From the NCBI GenBank assembly GCA_002448445.1, contig DJYC01000028.1, forward strand, positions 234-64,233: a stretch of DNA of 64,000 nucleotides, read 5' to 3'. Below the pieces are notes generated by a model. The model searched no databases, was not told the DNA's origin, and saw nothing but the letters and a program-made list of their open reading frames with translations. Source of the stretch: Treponema sp. UBA6988. Lineage in GTDB: Bacteria > Spirochaetota > Spirochaetia > Treponematales > Treponemataceae. A program made the translations under genes and the position numbers. Shown in pieces: positions 27,245 to 34,283 of the stretch (position 1 is its first letter; every line of letters starts with the position of its first letter).

Positions 27245-28275
27245 CGCAACTCCCAACGCTGCTCTATGGCCTGTTTTGCAGCTTCTGCGCTTATACTTAC
27301 GGCTGTGTGTGTATTATCTATATTGCGTTCAAGTCTTATGATGGACAGTTGACTTTGATTATCTGCTTTATTTATAAAAGATTCTATGCATTCATAAGAA
27401 TGTGTTGTTACAAAGAGCTGGATATTTTGTTCTTTGCATAACTTAAAAAGAATAGACCAAAGCTGCTCCATTGACGTGTGGTGAAGTCCATTTTCAAATT
27501 CATCAATTAGGACAAATCCGTTTTCTAGATTACTTATTGTTGTTATAATGGCTAATATTTTTTCAATTCCCTGTCCCATAAGAGTTATGGGAAGTAATGA
27601 CGGTAGGCCAATGTCAACAAAAATACCGCCATTAGCGCCAAGCTGAATGTCCTGAACGTTATTGTCAATTTCCTGCAAAGCTTTTATAATAAAATCTTTC
27701 TTTTTGTTTATTATGATTTTACTAAGGGCATTTGAATAATTATAGGTAGACCAATCAGGTGTCCAAAAAAATGAAGGAATGCTTTTATCTGTATTCTGAA
27801 GTTCTTCATTATCTGCCAGAGGTTTATAGAATGGATTTTCAATGCGCTGCTCAGGGGAATAGGGAACCGAATACTTTTTACCGTCAAAACGCGTTACGTT
27901 TATAATATAATTTGCAACACGATTTAAATTTGGCTGGGCAGACTCTCTGGAATTATATGTTAATTCTTGCTTTTTTATTGAAGATACTGATATTTTTCTT
28001 TTTTCCCTGTTTTTCGATATTGAGAATGAGATAGGTTTGGTTTCGTCAAGGTCATGGAAAGCAGTAAAAATGTCATTGCCCATCAATCTGCGAATTACAT
28101 TCATTTGATTCAATAAAATTCCATTTGGCATTCCTGAACAGAATTGGATTGCTTCCAATAAAGAAGTTTTACCGCTATTGTTTTCACCCAAGATAAGGTT
28201 GAATTGCCTGAAATTTGGAACATGAAGGTGTTTGATTGAGCGGTAATTTTCAATTTCTAGATCTGCTATATTCAT
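27241..28275 (-). CDS. AAA/ABC-type ATPase of a putative defence pair (OLD/AriA-like)
   Basis: A 344-residue SMC/ABC-related ATPase (AAA_15/21 class). Walker A is GENNSGKTS (~30-38), after the typical opening LEIENYRSIKHLHV. Walker B is FVLIDEFENGLHH (~263), and VTTHSYECIESF follows with the switch-region His. The middle region is variable. It is coupled by an ATGA overlap to a TOPRIM protein. It lies 15 bases downstream of the Wzi-like gene and in the same direction, so it probably shares that transcript. OLD-family overcoming lysogenization nucleases have both domains in one chain; here they are split. Confidence 0.75.
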   Translation of the reverse strand: MNIADLEIENYRSIKHLHVPNFRQFNLILGENNSGKTSLLEAIQFCSGMPNGILLNQMNVIRRLMGNDIFTAFHDLDETKPISFSISKNREKRKISVSSIKKQELTYNSRESAQPNLNRVANYIINVTRFDGKKYSVPYSPEQRIENPFYKPLADNEELQNTDKSIPSFFWTPDWSTYNYSNALSKIIINKKKDFIIKALQEIDNNVQDIQLGANGGIFVDIGLPSLLPITLMGQGIEKILAIITTISNLENGFVLIDEFENGLHHTSMEQLWSILFKLCKEQNIQLFVTTHSYECIESFINKADNQSQLSIIRLERNIDNTHTAVSISAEAAKQAIEQRWELR

Positions 28276-28290
28276 GTGCTCTGCCTCTTT

Positions 28291-29994
28291 TTAGAAATTG
28301 TATTTTGCGCCGAGTTGAAAGTGTAGATTATGTATTTTTGCTGGGACTTGATAGAAATTTGCACTTTCGCTGGATTTTGACGGATTGTACTCTGGGTTTA
28401 TAATCAAATTATATGCAAAACCTGTATTCATTGATAAGTTTTTCGTTACAAAATAATTAGTACTGAATCCAATATTAAAATTTGCTTTATAAGCAACATA
28501 CCAACGATAATAAAGGTCTTTATCGTTTGAGGTTGTTGTTATAGTTTTGCTATATATGTAATTGTTGTCAGGATTGTTACGCGAAACAAATAAAAGAGTA
28601 TTACCTTTAGGATAAATAATATTGAAAGCAAGAATCTGACTATTTCCACCATATCCTATGCCTGAACCAATCCATTGTCCTCTATTTGTATACCCTTGGG
28701 TTGTGATATGATGAAATCCAAAGTTATATGGCCATTCAAACTGAAAATCTTGAGTCATTTCTGTATTGTTCCATTCAAAAATAATTTCACCATGAATATT
28801 TTTAGGTTCATAAATAGGAATTTTTTTCTTTAAGCCAAGCGTATAAGTTGTTGTATGGAAAGGATTGCGAAGTATGCTAAGTAATTTTAAATTATTATGA
28901 TATCCAAGTACATAATCATCAATTCCAAGTTCTCCATAAACTTCAAATCCTACTTTTGGGAAAATCCAATCAGCAGTTAGAGATAGTTTTTGGTCTTCAT
29001 TGTCGTTTGCATCGTATAAGGGGTTTAGGTATTTTACGGCGTTTTTACTGTTCCACTTGCTTAAACATATCTTATTTGCTCCAAGTGTTAAGCCTGGCAG
29101 AAATGATGGGGCATACGAAAGAGAAAGTCCATTTATCATGTTGTGATCATTGTCTTCATCGTTATCAAAGTAGTCGGATTCTGTAAGGTAGCCAATCCAC
29201 ATGCGGCCTTCAACGTCGCCAACATACCAGCCTAGCCAAGGCAGATGGATTTGTGTCTTGCGTAATCCTATATCAAATTTGGGGTAGGATGGAGCATTGT
29301 TTGAATGCAGTAGCGGATTGAGCCATGCGGGGCCGAGCCAAATTGCCTGTGTCCCCAATCCCGTAGTTAGATTGTGCCATGTATAGCGAATTTCTGTGTC
29401 GCCCCAGTCATAAGTAAAGAAAGCTTTGTCTCCGAATCTCTGCGGAGCATCAACCCCATATCCCCAAAAATATCCATATTCGTTGTCGTAGGCAGATGGC
29501 ATTATGTCAAATTCCCTGTTCTGCGAAAAGCTTAGCTGGGGCTTGAAGGTTGCTTCAAGGCCGTAGGCTTCGAGGCGGGCGCCGGCGGTGAAGCTTGTGT
29601 TGTAGCCTTTACCTTGCCAGAGGGCACCGTCGTTTTGGCCGTAGGGGGCGGCGGTGTTGTAGCTGTTGAACCATTCTGGGCCGTAGATTTTTACTTTTAT
29701 GCTTTGGTCTATTCCGCGGGTAAAGAAGTTGTCGGTTTTTTGGGCTGGCTCGTATACTGTCCATTTGGAGCCGAGGCTGTTGTTTTTCCAGACGTTTTCG
29801 TCTGCGGTTTTTGCTTCTTCGGTCAACGTCCATTCGCTGTCGCTTAGCGTTCTGTAGCCCAGGGTGGGGCGTTCGGCAAGGCCTTGCAGGCTTAGAAAGT
29901 CGTAGTATTCTTCTTCCGTGCTTTTTAGGGCTTCCTGAGAAAAAATTGATGCACATGAAAGCATGGCTACAAAAAAGGTATATAGTTTTTTCAT
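28291..29994 (-). CDS. Wzi-like outer-membrane capsule-assembly protein
   Basis: A 567-residue exported protein with a signal peptide (MKKLYTFFVAMLSCASIFSQ). It then has strands typical of an outer-membrane barrel and of the capsule-assembly Wzi family: YGQNDGALWQGKGYNTSF near residue 120, FKPQLSFSQN, HNLTTGLGTQAIWLGP, and a C-terminal strand ending in Phe (FQLGAKYNF). Wzi-type proteins help anchor capsule to the outer surface. It is the first gene of the minus-strand glycan run and has a good promoter (30058-30086). GC content is higher in the 5' half than in the 3' half. Confidence 0.72.
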   Translation of the reverse strand: MKKLYTFFVAMLSCASIFSQEALKSTEEEYYDFLSLQGLAERPTLGYRTLSDSEWTLTEEAKTADENVWKNNSLGSKWTVYEPAQKTDNFFTRGIDQSIKVKIYGPEWFNSYNTAAPYGQNDGALWQGKGYNTSFTAGARLEAYGLEATFKPQLSFSQNREFDIMPSAYDNEYGYFWGYGVDAPQRFGDKAFFTYDWGDTEIRYTWHNLTTGLGTQAIWLGPAWLNPLLHSNNAPSYPKFDIGLRKTQIHLPWLGWYVGDVEGRMWIGYLTESDYFDNDEDNDHNMINGLSLSYAPSFLPGLTLGANKICLSKWNSKNAVKYLNPLYDANDNEDQKLSLTADWIFPKVGFEVYGELGIDDYVLGYHNNLKLLSILRNPFHTTTYTLGLKKKIPIYEPKNIHGEIIFEWNNTEMTQDFQFEWPYNFGFHHITTQGYTNRGQWIGSGIGYGGNSQILAFNIIYPKGNTLLFVSRNNPDNNYIYSKTITTTSNDKDLYYRWYVAYKANFNIGFSTNYFVTKNLSMNTGFAYNLIINPEYNPSKSSESANFYQVPAKIHNLHFQLGAKYNF

Positions 29995-30057
29995 TTATAT
30001 TTCCCGGTAGCCTTTTGATTTGACTCGAAAAACTACGCTTTGAATAGTCTTCTGATA

Positions 30058-30086
30058 ATATTATCTTATTTAAATACAAAAATCAA
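30058..30086 (-). promoter_or_regulatory. Promoter of the Wzi-like gene and downstream glycan run
   Basis: On the minus strand TTGATT, 17 bases, TAATAT. The predicted +1 is near 30051, with a leader of ~57 bases before the ATG at 29994. Confidence 0.55.
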
Positions 30087-30160
30087 TGTTTGAAAATAGT
30101 GGGAAGGAGGAATGCAGGTTTAGATTTGTAGAAAGTTTTCACTTATACCAGAAAATTTTA

Positions 30161-30189
30161 TTGTTTTTTTGATTTCTTTCGGTTATACT
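30161..30189 (+). promoter_or_regulatory. Promoter of the first DUF4143 ATPase, near-leaderless
   Basis: TTGTTT (30161-30166), 17 bases, TATACT (30184-30189). The predicted +1 is at 30196, two bases before the ATG at 30198. No Shine-Dalgarno site is present. Confidence 0.5.
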
Positions 30190-30197
30190 AGAAACAA

Positions 30198-31409
30198 ATG
30201 AAAGAGGAAGTTTTAGACAGAATCGGAATTAATGAAATAATTGCGCTTTACAAGGACAAACCAGTTATAAAAGTGGTTCAAGGAATCCGCCGTTGCGGAA
30301 AGTCTTTTATGCTTTCCCTTATTGAACAAAGGCTTATTGAAAATGGGGTTGATAAGTCTCAGATTTTTAATGTAAATTTTGAAGACTTTGAATATTCCCA
30401 TTTGCTGAATGCAAAAACACTTTATGAAGAAGTAAAAAAGCACTGTGTCAATGGAAAAAAATTGTATCTCCTGTTTGATGAGGTTCAGGAATGCGAGGGA
30501 TGGGAAAAGTGTGTTAACAGTCTTTATTCCTCCAAAACAATAGATGCAGATATCTACATTACAGGAAGCAATGCTTGGCTTTTGTCTTCAGAAATTGCTA
30601 CATATTTAAGTGGTAGATATGTTATCATAAATATGCAGCCTTTGTCATATAAAGAGTTTCTGTACTTCAATTCTGCAGAGGATTCTTTTGAAAGCTTTAA
30701 AATGTTTATGACAATAGGAGGTTTTCCTGGTCTAAAAGATATGATGGGAAATGACATTCAAATACGAACATATCTTGAAGGTATTTATTCAACAGTAATA
30801 TTAAAAGATATTATTTCCAGAAACAAAATTAGAGAAAGCGCCTTACTTGAAAAGATTATTTTATATGTTGCTGATAATGTAGGTAATATTTTTTCTGCGA
30901 AACGGATTTCAGATTTTATGAAAGCAAATGGCAGAAATCTCTCTGTGGAAACGGTTTATAATGATTTGCAATATTTACAGAATGCTTTTGCCTTGCATAA
31001 AGTTCATAGATATGATATTCGCGGAAAAAAAATCCTTGAGACAATGGAAAAGTATTATTTTGCGGACCAGGGGTTATTGTTTTTCTTGCATGGCTATAAG
31101 GATTCTTACATAAACGGAATACTGGAAAATATAGTTTACATAGAGCTTTTAAGGCGTAATTACGAAGTGTTCATTGGAAAAATTGGTGATGCAGAAATAG
31201 ATTTTATAGCTACAAAAGGAGCAGAAACCATTTACATTCAAGTTTCATATCTTCTTAATTCAGATGAAACAAGGAATAGAGAGTACCGGGCTTTGCGTTT
31301 AATAAAAGACAATTTCCCAAAACTGCTTTTAACATTGGATGAACTACCCGAGTCAAACGAGGATGGCATTATAAGGAAGAACCTTAGAAAATGGCTGATG
31401 GAAGAATAG
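30198..31409 (+). CDS. AAA_14/DUF4143 ATPase 1
   Basis: A 403-residue protein with an N-terminal P-loop ATPase domain and a C-terminal DUF4143 domain. Walker A is GIRRCGKS (~28-35). Walker B is YLLFDEVQEC (~94). TGSNAWLLSSE is the sensor-type motif and SGRY follows. The C-terminal half has the nuclease-like fold pattern (IGDAEIDFIATKGAETIYIQVSY, given in part, near residue 330), similar to Holliday-junction-resolvase/archaeal ATPase relatives. The cellular role of the family is not established; members are often numerous and strain-variable. Its predicted transcript is nearly leaderless. No obvious partner gene is present. Confidence 0.85.
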   Translation: MKEEVLDRIGINEIIALYKDKPVIKVVQGIRRCGKSFMLSLIEQRLIENGVDKSQIFNVNFEDFEYSHLLNAKTLYEEVKKHCVNGKKLYLLFDEVQECEGWEKCVNSLYSSKTIDADIYITGSNAWLLSSEIATYLSGRYVIINMQPLSYKEFLYFNSAEDSFESFKMFMTIGGFPGLKDMMGNDIQIRTYLEGIYSTVILKDIISRNKIRESALLEKIILYVADNVGNIFSAKRISDFMKANGRNLSVETVYNDLQYLQNAFALHKVHRYDIRGKKILETMEKYYFADQGLLFFLHGYKDSYINGILENIVYIELLRRNYEVFIGKIGDAEIDFIATKGAETIYIQVSYLLNSDETRNREYRALRLIKDNFPKLLLTLDELPESNEDGIIRKNLRKWLMEE

Positions 31410-31502
31410 CAAAAGTTGTGGTGAGAGTGGTTGTCATACTGTATGATTGGGAGTAGTCAAAATCGTCGTCATATAAAATACTTTTGACCGTGGGACTTTA
31501 TC

Positions 31503-31555
31503 TTGTGTTTTTTTTATATATGGGATAATATATAAGTGGACTTTGGATTATCCCA
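31503..31555 (+). promoter_or_regulatory. Promoter with overlapping 9-bp inverted repeat
   Basis: TTGTGT (31503-31508), 17 bases, TAATAT (31526-31531). TGGGATAAT at 31521-31529 overlaps the -10 box and is repeated inverted as ATTATCCCA at 31547-31555. The arrangement looks like an operator or a small 5' hairpin in the 39-base leader. A GGAGGGG site precedes the ATG at 31577. Confidence 0.55.
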
Positions 31556-31576
31556 TGCTATGCGGAGGGGAAGCAT

Positions 31577-32818
31577 ATGGATTTTATAGAAAGGCATGCA
31601 GAAGAGACATTAAAAAGATTCGTCTCATCTTTTCCGGCAATCTTAGTTACAGGTGCAAGGCAGACCGGAAAGACTACGATTTTAAAAAAAATTGCAGATG
31701 AAAATTCAGTTTTAAGCACGACTTTTGATGATGTTACAGAAGAGCAGTCCGCATTGTCCGATCCCAAAACTTTTCTTGAACTTCATGAAAGCCCCTACAT
31801 GTTTGATGAAGTTCAGTATGTGCCGGATTTGTTCCGCTATCTGAAAATGGAAATAGACAGGAACAGGCATAACGGAATGTACTATCTTACCGGGAGCCAG
31901 CAGTTTAAACTTACTGAAAAGGCAACAGAGAGCCTTTCCGGTCGAATTGGAATTGTGCAGTTATATCCGCTTTCAGCTCGAGAAATTCGAAGGGATCCTT
32001 TTTCTGATGCTTTCTTTCCTTCTAAGGAATACATTATGGGGCGCAACAAAGCATTTGCTGATTATAATTTTTCTATCCGAAAACTGTGGGAAAGAATTTA
32101 TACCGGCGGATATCCTGAGGTAATAAAAGGAAGTGTTAGTCCAAGGGATTTTTATGCTTCTTACCTAAAGACATACATAGAGCGGGATATAAAGAACTTA
32201 AGCCAGGTGGCTGATGAGATGCAGTTTTTGCAGTTCATAACTGTTGTTGCCTCACGGACAAGTCAGCTTGTAAATTACGGAGACTTGGTGAGGGAATGCG
32301 GGATAAGCGAAGTGACTGCAAAGAAATGGCTTTCCCTTTTGGTAACTTCTGGAATTGTGTATCTTTTGAGGCCTTATTCTTCAAACGTTGAAAAAAGAGT
32401 TGTAAAAACGCCAAAGATGTATTTTATGGATACAGGGCTTGCGGCTTATCTTACACGCTGGACAAATCCTGAGGTTATGCAGAATGGGGCAATGGCAGGG
32501 GCTTTCTTTGAAACCTATGTTGTAAGTGAGGTTATAAAATCTTTTGCAAACAGGGGTGAAGATGCGCCGCTTTATTTTTACCGGGATAAGGACAAAATAG
32601 AAATTGACCTGCTTATAGAAGAGAACAACACACTTTATCCCGTGGAAATAAAGAAGACTGCAAGCCCAAACAGTGATGATGCAAAGAATTTCTTTATAAC
32701 AGACCGGCTGAAGAATGTTCAAATTGGGCAGGCTGTAATTGTATGCGGAACGGATAAAGTTGTATCTGTTAAAAGGGGTGAAAAAGCAGCATTGGCAATT
32801 CCTGTGGAATTTTTATAA
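31577..32818 (+). CDS. AAA_14/DUF4143 ATPase 2
   Basis: A 413-residue member of the same broad family as the gene before it, but a different subgroup. Walker A is GARQTGKTT (~26-34). Walker B is YMFDEVQYV (~75). TGSQQFKL and LSGRIG follow. The C-terminal DUF4143 part carries FYRDKDKIEIDLLIEENN with the PVEIKK nuclease-like motif (~345-370). It has a strong GGAGGGG site and an inverted repeat over its -10 box, suggesting regulated expression. A dispersed repeat begins one base after its stop codon. Function is unknown; it may act in DNA repair, mobile-element biology or toxin-antitoxin-like behaviour (inference). Confidence 0.85.
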   Translation: MDFIERHAEETLKRFVSSFPAILVTGARQTGKTTILKKIADENSVLSTTFDDVTEEQSALSDPKTFLELHESPYMFDEVQYVPDLFRYLKMEIDRNRHNGMYYLTGSQQFKLTEKATESLSGRIGIVQLYPLSAREIRRDPFSDAFFPSKEYIMGRNKAFADYNFSIRKLWERIYTGGYPEVIKGSVSPRDFYASYLKTYIERDIKNLSQVADEMQFLQFITVVASRTSQLVNYGDLVRECGISEVTAKKWLSLLVTSGIVYLLRPYSSNVEKRVVKTPKMYFMDTGLAAYLTRWTNPEVMQNGAMAGAFFETYVVSEVIKSFANRGEDAPLYFYRDKDKIEIDLLIEENNTLYPVEIKKTASPNSDDAKNFFITDRLKNVQIGQAVIVCGTDKVVSVKRGEKAALAIPVEFL

Positions 32819-32969
32819 GAAGCCTACGCCGCCGTGTAGCCCCTTTAGTACCGCCCGTATGGGCGGTATGACCGTTAGGGAAGGGCGAAAGGGCGGTGAC
32901 GCATAGGCCTGGCTGTCGAGTTAGCCAAGGAATAAGATGGTAGAGCGGTGTGGGTACCGTCCAAAAAAG
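32819..32969 (+). repeat. Dispersed GC-rich intergenic repeat, copy 4, plus REP-like motif
   Basis: It opens gaagcctacgccgccgtg directly after a TAA stop, just as copy 2 abuts a stop. The interior hairpin is accgcccgtatgggcggt, different from copies 1-3. It ends gtcgagttagccaaggaata, then atggtagagcggt and ggtaccgtcca. A divergent REP-like palindrome (caagttcagggtgaca, 32992-33007) follows, as after copy 1. Confidence 0.75.
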
Positions 32970-33013
32970 TATTTGTATGATAGACCCCAAAACAAGTTCA
33001 GGGTGACAGATAT

Positions 33014-34267
33014 TTATTCTGCTTTGTTTTGTGCCTGCACTGTTTCTATCATAAAGTCGGCGGTGCGCTTTCCGGCCTCTCCTATGTGCTGCCAGGCTTG
33101 GGCTTTTGCGCTTGCACGGCGCTGCTTTAGTTCCGGGCTGTCGGATGCGTTTTGGATTACTTCTTTTATGCGGCCAAAGTCTTTTTCTTCCAAGAGGATT
33201 CCGCAGTTTTTGAGGGTCTGCATTTCCCAGAGGCCTTCGTAGTTTTCACCGTGGATGTCGTAGGCATCGTAGGGCAGGAGGTCCATTTTGCTTGCGGCAT
33301 AGATTACAGGCTTGTCGCAGAGGAAGGTGTAGTCGAATATGATGCCGGAGAAGTCGGAAATCATGATGTCGGCTTTTTTTAGCGAATAGATGTTGTCGCG
33401 TTCGTAGTCCCAAGTGACGTTTGCCTTGTCTTTGTAACGTTCGGTAAGTTTGTCCAGCATTTCTGCTTCTGAGATTTTTGACTGTGGGTGCGGGCGGATT
33501 ATGATGTTGAATCCTGTTTGGATAAGGGGGTCTAAGAGGCGTTCACCATAGAGCGAAAGGAGGGCGCTTTTTCCCCATGACGGAGAGACGAGAACCGTGT
33601 ACTGGTGGTTTTCTTCGGCAGGAATTTCCGCAATCTTTTTTTGAAGCACGTCCAGATAGGTGCAGCCTACGGTTACCAGTTCCTTTGCGGGAAGTCCACG
33701 CTGCTTTTCCAGGGTGCGTATGTCTTCTCCAGAGTAGTCGCCGGTTAGCAAGACGGAGTCAAAGAAGTCTAGGCCAAAGAGCCTGTACATTGAAGAGTCG
33801 GTGGTTGAATGGAAGATGTGGCAGTAGTGCTTTACGTTTTTGCTGCGCTTCCACTGGTAGACGTTTACGCCGGGCGTTGTGCAGACAAGGATTCCTGCGC
33901 TCATCATGTTGAGCTTTGCATAGGCAGAGTTTCCAGTTCCTATGACTTCCGGTTTTACGTACTTGAAATTCTGGCTAAAAACCGGGTCTTCGGCGGACGA
34001 GACGTAATAGGTGATTTCCGTTTCGCGCTTTTCGAATTCCTGTAGTACAGGGAGGAAGACGTTCCAGTAGCGGCGGTCTTCGCAATAAATTACGTACTTC
34101 TTGTATGAAGAATCCTGGATTACGCCGTTCTTCTTGCCGGAGATTAGCACTTTTAATTTAATCCAGACTGCCTTTGAAAGAAAGAACAGTGTGGTTGCGG
34201 CTCCAATCAAGATTGAAAAGAGCATGCTTCCCGTTCCCGGGTCGATATAAAGGAGCATAAGGTTCAT
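33014..34267 (-). CDS. CDP-glycerol glycerophosphotransferase family protein (TagB/TarF-like)
   Basis: A 417-residue enzyme that should transfer a glycerol-phosphate or related phospho-unit from a CDP-activated donor to a lipid-linked acceptor at the inner face of the membrane. A membrane helix (MLLYIDPGTGSMLFSILIGA, residues ~4-23) anchors it. The catalytic core shows HSTTDSSMYRL (~170), VGCTYLDVL, VSPSWGKSALL, RPHPQSK (~260) and SDFSGIIFDYTFL (~310), the family's donor-site motifs. It is the last gene of the operon with two YidC-sulfatases and the LicC-aminotransferase fusion, 16 bases after the latter. This supports a teichoic-acid-like polymer in a diderm organism. Confidence 0.85.
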   Translation of the reverse strand: MNLMLLYIDPGTGSMLFSILIGAATTLFFLSKAVWIKLKVLISGKKNGVIQDSSYKKYVIYCEDRRYWNVFLPVLQEFEKRETEITYYVSSAEDPVFSQNFKYVKPEVIGTGNSAYAKLNMMSAGILVCTTPGVNVYQWKRSKNVKHYCHIFHSTTDSSMYRLFGLDFFDSVLLTGDYSGEDIRTLEKQRGLPAKELVTVGCTYLDVLQKKIAEIPAEENHQYTVLVSPSWGKSALLSLYGERLLDPLIQTGFNIIIRPHPQSKISEAEMLDKLTERYKDKANVTWDYERDNIYSLKKADIMISDFSGIIFDYTFLCDKPVIYAASKMDLLPYDAYDIHGENYEGLWEMQTLKNCGILLEEKDFGRIKEVIQNASDSPELKQRRASAKAQAWQHIGEAGKRTADFMIETVQAQNKAE

Positions 34268-34283
34268 CTTTTATTTTCCTGTT

